The notes under the pieces were generated by a model that saw only the letters and a list, made by a program, of their open reading frames with translations, was not told where the DNA came from and did not search any database. This document shows, piece by piece, positions 52,956 to 59,534 of a stretch of 59,534 bases of DNA. How positions within the stretch are numbered: the first letter of the stretch is position 1; each line of letters starts with the position of its first letter. A program made the position numbers and the translations under genes. Source of the stretch: Chloroflexi bacterium AL-N1 (GTDB taxonomy: Bacteria; Chloroflexota; Chloroflexia; Chloroflexales; Roseiflexaceae); assembly GCA_013122435.1 (NCBI GenBank), contig WYDT01000044.1, positions 1-59,534 on the forward strand. Direction: 5' to 3'.

Positions 52956-52985
52956 TTTACTCACCTATAGATGCCGTGCTATATT
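52956..52985 (+). promoter_or_regulatory. Predicted promoter of the pilin-like cluster
   Basis: -35 TTTACT (52956-52961), 18-bp spacing and -10 TATATT (52980-52985). Further TTTACA hexamers lie at 52931 and 52942, giving three similar elements in a row upstream. A transcript starting near 52992 would have a leader of about 95 bases. Confidence 0.5.
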
Positions 52986-52991
52986 AGCAGT

Positions 52992-53087
52992 GTCAAAACG
53001 AACGGCGGTCACACTGCCAAAGCAAACAAAGGCTGACGAAAGTCGTCAGCTCGGTACCTAAGCAAAGTATACAGGAAGGAAACAATC
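52992..53087 (+). ncRNA. Foldable 5' leader of the pilin-like cluster
   Basis: The leader can form a hairpin GGCGGT-CAC-ACTGCC, an A-rich single strand with GCAAACAAA, and a second hairpin GCTGAC/GTCAGC whose loop contains GAAA. An AAGCAAAG stretch and the AGGAAGG ribosome site follow. The GCAAAC, GAAA and GCAAAG elements recall class I cyclic-di-GMP riboswitches, but the core pairing pattern does not match well. I call it only a structured leader. Confidence 0.35.
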
Positions 53088-53378
53088 ATGTTCAACTTCA
53101 TCCGTGAACTCATCATCGACGAGACTGGCAACACCTACGTCAACGAAGCTTTGATGGCAGGAGCTATGGGTCTATTGGGAACAGGCGCTGCATTTGGTGT
53201 CTCGCAGGCTTCTGGCGCGGTTGGTAACAGTGTTACCGCAGGCATCAACGCTGCCACTGGCGCAGTGACCTATGGCACATTTGATGCAGGACGCAGTCAG
53301 CAAGGCAGGATCGATGAGGGAAGCACCACTCCTGGTGACCAAACCGGCGCTGGTGGTATGGAAAAACCAGGTAGCTAA
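53088..53378 (+). CDS. Flp-type prepilin-like protein 1 (short)
   Basis: 96 residues. A short leader (MFNFIRELIIDETG) ends in the Asp-Glu-x-Gly signature of Flp/Tad prepilins, followed by NTYVNEALMAGAMGLLG, a hydrophobic helix that should pack in a filament. After cleavage at Gly14, residue +5 is Asn, not the usual Glu; a Glu is at +6. The tail is Gly/Ser/Thr-rich and soluble. AGGAAGG precedes the ATG. As the first, shortest gene, followed by a stable hairpin, it is the best candidate for the major subunit. Confidence 0.7.
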   Translation: MFNFIRELIIDETGNTYVNEALMAGAMGLLGTGAAFGVSQASGAVGNSVTAGINAATGAVTYGTFDAGRSQQGRIDEGSTTPGDQTGAGGMEKPGS

Positions 53379-53401
53379 GCTCTATTGGTTTGTAGGAGAA
53401 A

Positions 53402-53436
53402 GGGTGCTACGCAGTGTTATAGCACACGTAGCACCC
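53402..53436 (+). terminator. Hairpin after the first pilin-like gene
   Basis: The 10-bp arms GGGTGCTACG and CGTAGCACCC are perfect. The sequence after it is not a U-run, so it may partly block transcription or protect the 3' end of the first gene, which would raise its level above that of the downstream genes. Confidence 0.6.
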
Positions 53437-53461
53437 TCCATTTGTCAAAAGGATGTGTGTG

Positions 53462-53890
53462 ATGCAGCAGAGCCATTCTCTTTTTACTACTCTAGACTGG
53501 TTGATACGCGATGAGCAGGGTGTTCAGTCGATTGAGTTTTTAGGCTTCTTCCCGCTTGTACTGTTAACCATGATGATATTTTGGCAACTTGCTGCGGTCG
53601 GTTATACCGGTGTCGTAGCTGCCGGTGCTGCACGCGAGGGAGCCGTAGTGTCAGCTCGTGGTGGTAATGTTGATGCAGCAGTTCGTAATGCCAGTCCTGG
53701 CTTTGATGGGCGTCGCTGGTGGCGCTTGTTAACACCTCCCTGTTCGACATTTAGTGGGGCGCCTGTGACAGTTGAGGTTGAACTTGAAGTGCCACACGTG
53801 GAATTTGCCTTCTTTGGTGAACTGGACAGTTATCCACACATCAAAGCACAAGCAACAGCACGTTGTGAGATAGGGTTCTCATTTCCCTAG
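53462..53890 (+). CDS. TadE-like pseudopilin
   Basis: 142 residues. The N-terminus IRDEQG-VQSIEFLGFFPLVLLTMMIF carries the classical TadE signature, including Glu at +5 after the presumed Gly cleavage point and Phe at +6. A hydrophobic helix is followed by the common AAGAAREGAVVSARGG segment and a beta-rich domain with two Cys (PPCSTF, ARCEIGF). TadE proteins are minor subunits or assembly factors of Tad pili. The ATG at 53462 is preferred over the GTG at 53453. Confidence 0.82.
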   Translation: MQQSHSLFTTLDWLIRDEQGVQSIEFLGFFPLVLLTMMIFWQLAAVGYTGVVAAGAAREGAVVSARGGNVDAAVRNASPGFDGRRWWRLLTPPCSTFSGAPVTVEVELEVPHVEFAFFGELDSYPHIKAQATARCEIGFSFP

Positions 53891-54008
53891 TGAGTTGTTC
53901 TGATACTATATGGAATTATAGAAAATATACGTAAAGAAAAACTGATTTTATTTTTGTTCTTTTCTAAGGTTTAGAAGTATCAATCTATCGCGTAAAGAGG
54001 AGGCGTAT

Positions 54009-54878
54009 GTGAATCGCCTACGTTTGTTATATCAACTCCTACGTGAAGAAGATGGTGGCACCAGTCTTACGTTAATTATGATGACGTTTATTGTTGCCAT
54101 TATGACGCCTTTCTTTTGGGATATTGCCAGTGTGCATTACACTCGTCGTTTATCTGGTATGGGTGCTGATGCTGCTGTACTTGCGGCTGCCCAAGCGTAT
54201 GCACGTCAACTGCATTATACACCTGGGCATAATGGTATCTTTTGGGGAAGATGTGACTTATACGAAAATACACCTGTAAAGGTATTACTACGTTATTTGT
54301 TGAAACCTGCGTTTAATGGACCTCCAAGCATAGGTAATCCCCTTGCAGTGTTATATGCCAATAAGAATCTGAATGATCTTACATCTTTTAAAATTTGGGT
54401 GGATGTTGATAATGCACCGGGACTGTTCGGTCTGCCGATCCCCATGCTCAAAATGACGGTTGGGACCAAGCGTCAGGTGAATACAGCATATGGCGGTCTT
54501 TATCGTCGTGAGTTTGATGTGCAAAACACGGCAACAGCAGCAGCCTACCTCAGTCGATTTACTGTGACACCTCGCTGGTGTGGTAGCTTTTTTACCTATG
54601 ATTTTACATTTTCCTGGAAAGTAACCCTTTTTACTGGAGATGATAGTGGTGGTGGAGTCGCTAATGCATCAGTCGGTATGGATCTTAATAGCAACATCTT
54701 TAATGACCTTGATGCTGATGGTGGGACGTTTAATGATGTGGGGAAACAGATTGCTCCTGCACAGGAATGCCTTACTAGTGATGAGACAAGTGGCGCGGTT
54801 GAGCCAGTGAGTCCTGAAGTTGCATCAGGGGCGATCGTGTTGCAATCTGAACCTCTGGCTCCGCCAGGTTGTCAATAA
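54009..54878 (+). CDS. TadG/TadE-like membrane-anchored protein
   Basis: 289 residues. The N-terminal REEDGGTSLTLIMMTFIVAIMTPFFWDIASVHYTRR region (in pieces) is the usual Tad-G-like anchor, ending in a TRRLSGMGADAAVLAAAQAYA segment typical of these proteins. The outer part of about 230 residues is beta-rich with a few cysteines. It lacks a visible VWA MIDAS motif, which full TadG proteins often have. The GTG start has GAGGAGG upstream. Confidence 0.75.
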   Translation: MNRLRLLYQLLREEDGGTSLTLIMMTFIVAIMTPFFWDIASVHYTRRLSGMGADAAVLAAAQAYARQLHYTPGHNGIFWGRCDLYENTPVKVLLRYLLKPAFNGPPSIGNPLAVLYANKNLNDLTSFKIWVDVDNAPGLFGLPIPMLKMTVGTKRQVNTAYGGLYRREFDVQNTATAAAYLSRFTVTPRWCGSFFTYDFTFSWKVTLFTGDDSGGGVANASVGMDLNSNIFNDLDADGGTFNDVGKQIAPAQECLTSDETSGAVEPVSPEVASGAIVLQSEPLAPPGCQ

Positions 54879-54962
54879 CCATGATTGGCGCTTGGTAAGG
54901 TAACTTGATGAACGTCTAAACAATTGCCTCATCTAATCTGGCTTACAGAGAATGGATGCATT

Positions 54963-55640
54963 ATGAGAAGCCAATTTTGCAAACTGTTGTGGGATGAACA
55001 GGGTTCAACATACGTCAATTATGTGTGTCTTTGTGCATCAGTTGTATTAATGATTGGTGGCATTTACAGTGTCTTGAATGGGAGTGGCAGTGGAGTAATG
55101 AGGGAAGGCGTTACGCGCACGATGACCCACCTGGCAGTGAATTTTGGTGAGGATGTACGTGGCCAAGGCGCACCCATACGTGGTGGCCCCCATGTGAAAG
55201 AAGCAGAAAGACGCAAAATACACGTTAAGAGCACTTCTCTTGCTTCTATTGTCCAGAAGGACGTTGAGACCACACAGATTAACCGTAAAGTCGTCACTAC
55301 ATTTAATGCACATACACATACATATACGCTTATCGATATAATGACGGGCGAGCGTATGATAGTACGGCCTGCGGTAGGTGTGAACGCAACGCTTGAGTCA
55401 AATACACAGGTTGCTTTGGTTGACGAGAGTGGCTACCGCCATATTGTGCTTGATTTGTTACGTCAAAATGCGTATTTTCTCAATCGCCTGACGACCGAGC
55501 GCACCCAGATAGATCTAATTACGCTACAGAATATGGGACTGGTTGAGATTATCTATGAACCGATTTCATTCAAACAGCGTATTGCACGATCTGTCTTAAG
55601 CATTTCATCGATCGTTGCGCCATCCATAGGAGTACGATAA
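54963..55640 (+). CDS. Flp-type prepilin-like protein 2 with C-terminal extension
   Basis: 225 residues. Leader MRSQFCKLLWDEQG, then STYVNYVCLCASVVLMIGGIYSVL, a pilin-like helix with Asn at +5 and Tyr at +6. After about 45 residues comes a soluble region not known from Flp pilins: basic helices (KEAERRKIHVKS), strands (HTHTYTLIDIMTGERMIV) and VDESGYRHIVLDLLRQN followed by IDLITLQNMGLVEI. The latter motifs recur in the protein at 56313-57401. Its TAA stop overlaps the next ATG (TAATG), so the two are coupled. The ribosome site for the ATG at 54963 is weak. Confidence 0.7.
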   Translation: MRSQFCKLLWDEQGSTYVNYVCLCASVVLMIGGIYSVLNGSGSGVMREGVTRTMTHLAVNFGEDVRGQGAPIRGGPHVKEAERRKIHVKSTSLASIVQKDVETTQINRKVVTTFNAHTHTYTLIDIMTGERMIVRPAVGVNATLESNTQVALVDESGYRHIVLDLLRQNAYFLNRLTTERTQIDLITLQNMGLVEIIYEPISFKQRIARSVLSISSIVAPSIGVR

Positions 55641-56062
55641 TGTGGGGATGGATCAAGAGACTTGTCTATGATGACTCTGGCAACGCGTATGTGCAATATA
55701 CGCTGCTTGCTCCAATGCTCGCTATTGTTGTAATGGGCGTATACCAGTCACTTTATGGACCAGCAGGAGATCGTTTCAAAGCAACGATCCAAGATATGGC
55801 TTTTGTATATGCAGATGGTTTCGAGAATGGGGTGAATGCGCCTGGTCCCTACTGGGGTGAAGTGCCGCCGAATGTTCACGATCCATCAAAGCAGCCTATT
55901 GAAGTGCATGAGCAAACTACTCACGATATTCATACAAGTGACATAAATCGTCAAGATGTTCATGTTGAGACCATTAGAACAAGTGAGATAAAGATTGAAC
56001 CATCTTCACTGACACCGTCTATCGTGAGCATCCCAGCTCTGATACGTCCAAGTATCAGGTAG
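55640..56062 (+). CDS. Flp-type prepilin-like protein 3
   Basis: 140 residues. Leader MWGWIKRLVYDDSG, then NAYVQYTLLAPMLAIVVMGVYQSLYG, with Gln at +5 and Tyr at +6. A short Pro/Gly-rich loop (APGPYWGEVPP) leads to a polar tail with alternating strands (HDIHTSDINRQDVHVETIRTSEI). It starts inside the stop codon of the previous gene. The tail is too short for the extension seen in proteins 2 and 4. Function: probable minor subunit of the same structure (inference). Confidence 0.68.
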   Translation: MWGWIKRLVYDDSGNAYVQYTLLAPMLAIVVMGVYQSLYGPAGDRFKATIQDMAFVYADGFENGVNAPGPYWGEVPPNVHDPSKQPIEVHEQTTHDIHTSDINRQDVHVETIRTSEIKIEPSSLTPSIVSIPALIRPSIR

Positions 56063-56115
56063 ATCTTCAAACATATTGGTTGTAGCTTATCTGGTTGATA
56101 ATAAGGAGGCGCTGT

Positions 56116-56292
56116 ATGTTTATGAACACTAGTCAACATTCCTGGATATTCCCCATCATATTGAGTTTTCTTAGTATCATTCTGTCCTTGACAGTCTTAT
56201 TGGGTGTGTTCGGGATTACCCAGGGATACGCAGCTTTTGAATATAGATCATCTCCCGTTTACGATGTGCCAATGCCAACGAATCTCATATAA
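56116..56292 (+). CDS. Small single-helix membrane protein, 58 residues
   Basis: One long hydrophobic helix (WIFPIILSFLSIILSLTVLLG, at about 10-30) is followed by a short outer tail ending PMPTNLI. AAGGAGG lies close upstream of the ATG at 56116. There is no prepilin Gly signature, so it is not processed like its neighbours. Its position inside the cluster, 53 bases after one pilin-like gene and 20 before the next, suggests an accessory or anchoring role (inference). Confidence 0.65.
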   Translation: MFMNTSQHSWIFPIILSFLSIILSLTVLLGVFGITQGYAAFEYRSSPVYDVPMPTNLI

Positions 56293-56312
56293 TCTTGACA
56301 CCGGAGAGAGAT

Positions 56313-57401
56313 ATGATGCGGTGGATACAGAAAACTCAAACCGTGATTTTGGATGAACGTGGTTCCGTGCTAGTTGACTACGTGGTTATGTTTGCAGCTA
56401 TGGCATGGATGGTTTCTATTATTATGACTGTAGTAACCGACAGACGTTTCGAACTCGGGGATACGATGGGTGATACGCTCGAGGTGTTGATCGACTCCTT
56501 TACAGATGGGCAAAGTGGACAGGCCAATTTCGGCCATGCGATTTACCCCTACACAGCGAAAGAGCGTACTTCTGATATCCAGTTCCGTGGTATTGAGGTG
56601 CGTGAAAGCTCTCTCACGGCCCCCACTGATAGGCACATCTCCATCCAGACTCTGTTTCGTTCACCAATCAATCAGACAGTTATGCAGCCAGCCCGTGATA
56701 TTCAGGTCCATGTAGATCGGCAGGGACGGACCCATCTTCAGCGTAGCGATCAAGAATTTATCGCGGTCTACAATCCACGTAACCACCGCTGGTACCTGGT
56801 CCACCCGGTCACCAGGGCCATTATGCTGACGGATCTGGCGACTCTGCAACGACTCGGGTTTCTCCAGTCGCAACACTCTCTCATTGGGGTGACAGATGCC
56901 ACTTTAGGGATACCGATGACAGTCCCGATAGGTTCTAGCAACCTGCCAGCCGATGCGCTGGCGCTGATGTCAACGACAATGGCACTACTCGCCGGACATT
57001 CGATGGTCAGAAGGCGGATACTTCAGCATCCCCCACGCCCTCCTTTGCCACCATTTGTTCCCAGAATGGTTGATAAAGCTGGTTCAGTGTTACACATAGC
57101 GCGTGCTGGAATCCAGACGGTCTGGGCGATGAGGCCCACCAGGAAAGATATGGAGCAGCTTACCTACGGTGCACTGGCGGCCTGGGCACGCAATAACGGC
57201 TGGTTTTTGCGCCCCTTTATGTCTGAGCAATTTCATCAGATCGACTACCAAACCGGAGAAGCGGGGTGGACCACGACAGGCCGCTTTATTGGCGATGTGG
57301 CCAGTGTTTTCCAGGGAGGGTGGCAGATGTCGCAAGGGGCAGCCAGTATGGATGTACTGGTATTGATGGGGTGTTTGCTGGCGAAGTTAATGATACACTA
57401 G
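56313..57401 (+). CDS. Flp-type prepilin-like protein 4 with long C-terminal region
   Basis: 362 residues. Leader MMRWIQKTQTVILDERG, then SVLVDYVVMFAAMAWMVSIIM, with Asp at +5 and Tyr at +6. The extension contains VDRQGRTHLQ and MLTDLATLQRLGF, matching protein 2. A basic, Pro-rich stretch follows (RRRILQHPPRPPLPPF). A C-terminal part has GRFIGDVASVFQGGWQMSQGA, and the protein ends in a hydrophobic helix. That last motif recalls the segment preceding toxin domains in polymorphic toxins, but no toxin domain follows. GGAGAG precedes the ATG at 56313. Confidence 0.65.
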   Translation: MMRWIQKTQTVILDERGSVLVDYVVMFAAMAWMVSIIMTVVTDRRFELGDTMGDTLEVLIDSFTDGQSGQANFGHAIYPYTAKERTSDIQFRGIEVRESSLTAPTDRHISIQTLFRSPINQTVMQPARDIQVHVDRQGRTHLQRSDQEFIAVYNPRNHRWYLVHPVTRAIMLTDLATLQRLGFLQSQHSLIGVTDATLGIPMTVPIGSSNLPADALALMSTTMALLAGHSMVRRRILQHPPRPPLPPFVPRMVDKAGSVLHIARAGIQTVWAMRPTRKDMEQLTYGALAAWARNNGWFLRPFMSEQFHQIDYQTGEAGWTTTGRFIGDVASVFQGGWQMSQGAASMDVLVLMGCLLAKLMIH

Positions 57402-57600
57402 GTGCGGTTGTTAGGTATATCAATCTTGACGCCCCACCACTCGATCACCTATACTTTTACGACAACACATACAATCCAGGTGACTGGCGAGAGTCGTGGA
57501 CAGAACCACAGGGAAACCTGGATTATACAGGACAGCCGCTCGCCTGGGCTGGACACCGCACCGTTTGTCGGTGTCTTTTTTATGAAACCCGAGGTTCCTT
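57402..57600 (+). promoter_or_regulatory. Possible attenuator leader before the threonine-dehydratase-like gene
   Basis: A frame opening with GTG directly after the TAG of the previous gene contains a stretch (57444-57485) where 7 of 14 codons are Thr and 2 are Ile. It is followed by two small hairpins (GTGG/CCAC and CAGG-GAAA-CCTG) and an intrinsic terminator. The gene that follows is a threonine dehydratase, so threonine or isoleucine supply could be sensed. The frame continues through the terminator, unlike classical leader peptides. Confidence 0.3.
57552..57581 (+). terminator. Intrinsic terminator upstream of the threonine-dehydratase-like gene
   Basis: A 7-bp stem (GACACCG/CGGTGTC) with a 10-base loop is followed by six Ts. 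It ends only 19 bases before the next start codon, so it acts either as the end of the pilin transcript or as an attenuator. Confidence 0.75.
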
Positions 57601-58551
57601 ATGCATCATCGCCTATCTCTGGCTCATATTGAACAGGCCATACAGATCATTGATCCCGTGTTTCTCCACACACCGCAGTATCACGTCGAGTCGCTCGATC
57701 CTGTTCTGGGGTGCCAACTCATCGTAAAAGTCGAAACACTTAATCCGATTCGCTCATTCAAGGGCCGTGGCGCATCATATTGTGTTTCGCAGGTGCCTGA
57801 ACATGCAACGCTGGTCTGTGCCAGTGCGGGCAATTTTGGCCAGGCCATGGCCTACGCGTGCCGTTCAAGCGGTGTATCATTGATTGTCTATGCCAGCATA
57901 CAGGCAAACCCACTCAAAATTGAGCGGATGCGTGCCCTTGGTGCCGAGGTGCGTTTACACGGCGCGGACTTTGATGCCGCCAAATTGGAAGCCAAGCGTT
58001 TCGCTGCCGAGTCTGGCATGCACCTGGTCGAAGACAGCCTTGATCCGGCCACAGGCGAAGGGGCAGGCACCATGGCTATCGAACTCTTGCGCTGGCCAGC
58101 GCCATTTGATGCCATGGTCGTAGCTCTGGGAAACGGTGCTATGCTCACTGGTATGGGCCGCTGGATGAAAACACACGCACCCGCAACCCACATGATTGGT
58201 GTCGTAGCACAAGGTGCTCCGGCCATGGCAGAATCGTGGCGTACCGGGCGCATTGTTGAGCATCCCCAGATTGATACCATTGCCGATGGTATCGGTGTAC
58301 GTATTCCAGTTCCCGAGGCTGTAGCGGACATGCAGGGGACCGTTGATGATGTGGTGCTGGTGAGCGATGAGACCATCCTCAAAGCCATGCAACTGCTACA
58401 CCAGCATTTGGGTATTGTGGTAGAGCCGTCAGGAGCTGTTGGCGTTGCGGCGCTGCTCGAAAACCGTGCACGTTTCCAGGGCCAACGGATTGCCACGATT
58501 ATCTGTGGGAGCAACCTTACGCCCGAACAGGTGCAGCAATGGTTGGGGTAG
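57601..58551 (+). CDS. Threonine/serine dehydratase-like PLP enzyme
   Basis: 316 residues of fold-type II. The PLP Lys lies in NPIRSFKGRGA, and the phosphate loop is CASAGNFGQAMAY. The region AGTMAIELL is followed by the Gly-rich VALGNGAMLTGMGRW, and the Ser/Cys near IICGSNL stacks on the cofactor. There is no ACT domain, so it is the short catabolic or serine-racemase-like type, not full biosynthetic IlvA. It would deaminate threonine to 2-oxobutyrate. GAGG lies upstream of the ATG. Confidence 0.87.
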   Translation: MHHRLSLAHIEQAIQIIDPVFLHTPQYHVESLDPVLGCQLIVKVETLNPIRSFKGRGASYCVSQVPEHATLVCASAGNFGQAMAYACRSSGVSLIVYASIQANPLKIERMRALGAEVRLHGADFDAAKLEAKRFAAESGMHLVEDSLDPATGEGAGTMAIELLRWPAPFDAMVVALGNGAMLTGMGRWMKTHAPATHMIGVVAQGAPAMAESWRTGRIVEHPQIDTIADGIGVRIPVPEAVADMQGTVDDVVLVSDETILKAMQLLHQHLGIVVEPSGAVGVAALLENRARFQGQRIATIICGSNLTPEQVQQWLG

Positions 58552-58614
58552 ACAGTCGTTCATCCTGTGATATACTTCGCACATATGTGTTACCTTGAAT
58601 GAGTATGGTGATTC

Positions 58615-59534
58615 ATGACAACAACCCCACCTCCAGCAGAAACATTTGCTCATGCCGGAACCGCTGCCCTACCCGCAGCAGTGCTGGCAGCAATCGCTAC
58701 CTGCGCCGACGCATGCCGTGCCACACTGACGAATCTTGAGACGGAGCGTGATCAATTGCGTGAAGCGCTCTCACGTCGCATCCGCATTGCTCCTGATGGT
58801 CCTACGCGACGTTTGTGTGCTGTTGATGGCTCACATGCGACCGTTGCAGCGACCGGCGCGACATTTACCGCAGTCGCGGCTGTTGCCGTGGAAGAGGCCA
58901 CCTTAACAGATCAGGATGTGTTGGTGCAACTCCTGCCACCTATCGAAGAACTAGAGACCATCCTTGGTGGGGTGCGGATGATGCTGGAACTGCGGCTATT
59001 GGCCAAACGCATTCGTGCAACCACGAGTGGTTTGTTTGTGCTGGACGGCTCTTTCTACTCGACGCTTCTGGAAATCAATCGGTTGTTGATTCGGCATGCC
59101 CAGGATGCCCGCCGCGATACTCCGCCGGTGTGGTGGACACCTTTCCGCAACTTGATCGAGACGTTCTTCCAAGAGGAAGACTGGCGCCTGGTGTTGTCGT
59201 GTCGCCGGGTTATTGCCCACCCCAAGCAAGCAACGGCTGCCGATGATGTGGCCACACTTGCACCACATCTTTCAGGCACCATTACCGACCGCACCTTGTG
59301 GACAACGGTGCTGGAGGTAGGCGAACACTCGCTGCCGGTGCCATTGATTAAGGAAGATCGTCCGCATCTCCTCACCGGCTACCGTTCATCGAGTATTGCC
59401 AACTTCAATGAGCATCGCCGAGTGATCGAACAGGGGTATGGACAACTCTATGTCATCTATTACCGCCCCGATAACAGTAGGCCAGCGTACCGACTGGAAT
59501 TACCATCTGCACTCATTGCACGGGAAGCACTTGG
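58615..59534 (+). CDS. nurA: NurA-domain nuclease, partial (runs off right edge)
   Basis: At least 306 codons, open to the window end. Two NurA hallmarks are visible: CAVDGSHATVAA at about residues 68-79, carrying the first metal-binding Asp, and FVLDGSFYSTLLEIN with the second Asp-Gly-Ser. A coiled N-terminal helix (LTNLETERDQLREAL) precedes the domain. NurA is a 5'-3' nuclease that works with the HerA helicase in DNA end resection; herA is not in the window and may follow. The ATG at 58615 lacks a strong ribosome site. Confidence 0.83.
   Translation, partial: MTTTPPPAETFAHAGTAALPAAVLAAIATCADACRATLTNLETERDQLREALSRRIRIAPDGPTRRLCAVDGSHATVAATGATFTAVAAVAVEEATLTDQDVLVQLLPPIEELETILGGVRMMLELRLLAKRIRATTSGLFVLDGSFYSTLLEINRLLIRHAQDARRDTPPVWWTPFRNLIETFFQEEDWRLVLSCRRVIAHPKQATAADDVATLAPHLSGTITDRTLWTTVLEVGEHSLPVPLIKEDRPHLLTGYRSSSIANFNEHRRVIEQGYGQLYVIYYRPDNSRPAYRLELPSALIAREAL

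Noticed and set aside
52992..53087. Definite class I cyclic-di-GMP riboswitch
   Set aside because: GCAAAC and GAAA elements are present, but the second half of the core (GGGACGCAAAGC) is not matched and the hairpin containing GAAA pairs better with a seven-base loop.
57552..57581. T-box riboswitch
   Set aside because: TGGACACCGCAC overlapping the terminator resembles the T-box core, but no Stem I, specifier loop or AGTA-type motif is visible upstream. I kept only the terminator and the weaker attenuator idea.

Overview
The window looks like chromosomal DNA of a Chloroflexota bacterium, most likely class Chloroflexia and close to Herpetosiphon in base composition (roughly 50% GC by eye). This placement is inference. 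It rests on the fused transaldolase/glucose-6-phosphate isomerase, a split B12-binding methylmalonyl-CoA mutase subunit beside MeaB, a NurA nuclease, TPR-plus-one-membrane-helix proteins, and secreted peptidases ending in a short C-terminal Leu-Pro motif. No rRNA, CRISPR array, prophage or intact insertion sequence was seen.

Layout. 1-2000: decayed DNA with a frameshifted short-chain dehydrogenase and poorly supported small reading frames. 2003-2074: tRNA-Lys(TTT), then a 27-residue membrane microprotein with its own terminator. 2618-9926 (+): TgpA-like transglutaminase, a response regulator/histidine kinase pair, an acetyltransferase, peptide deformylase and an AI-2E/PerM-type membrane protein. 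9956-16511 (-): HD protein, MeaB, B12-binding mutase subunit, prephenate dehydrogenase, a membrane protein, RsmI, MscS and a TetR regulator. 16687-22030: secreted proteins (an S8 peptidase, a DUF4397 protein with a recent internal duplication, a DM13 protein). 22248-30064 (+): a sugar-phosphate cluster with glucokinase, transketolase, transaldolase-isomerase fusion, HAD phosphatase and a 6-phosphogluconate dehydrogenase carrying two compensating frameshifts. 30176-35878: a tautomerase-like protein, a tightly overlapping USP/hydrolase/ACT operon and two paralogous TPR/membrane-anchor proteins. 36209-44098: a CBS-type PLP synthase, an M14 carboxypeptidase, a second microprotein and a 1070-residue secreted metallopeptidase. 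44241-52599: deoxynucleoside kinase, MoxR ATPase, ClC channel, DUF58, XRE regulator, VWA lipoprotein, a lone receiver domain and a YcxB-like gene broken by an amber codon.

The most unusual part is 52820-57401. It is a compact (+) cluster of four Flp-type prepilin-like proteins, one TadE-like and one TadG-like protein and a 58-residue membrane protein. A regulatory region with direct repeats and a foldable leader precedes it. The four pilin-like proteins keep the Asp-Glu-x-Gly-x-x-x-Val N-terminal signature, but the usual Glu at +5 after the presumed cleavage site is Asn, Asn, Gln or Asp. Three carry long C-terminal extensions, and two of these share a motif. No Tad ATPase, secretin or prepilin peptidase lies in the window, so assembly must rely on genes elsewhere. 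Immediately downstream, a Thr/Ile-rich reading frame and an intrinsic terminator precede a threonine-dehydratase-like gene. A NurA gene runs off the right edge.

A second theme is regulatory structure. Several gene ends carry long, perfect hairpins without a U-tract, alongside a few classical terminators. All functional names come from recognised motifs, not from database searches.
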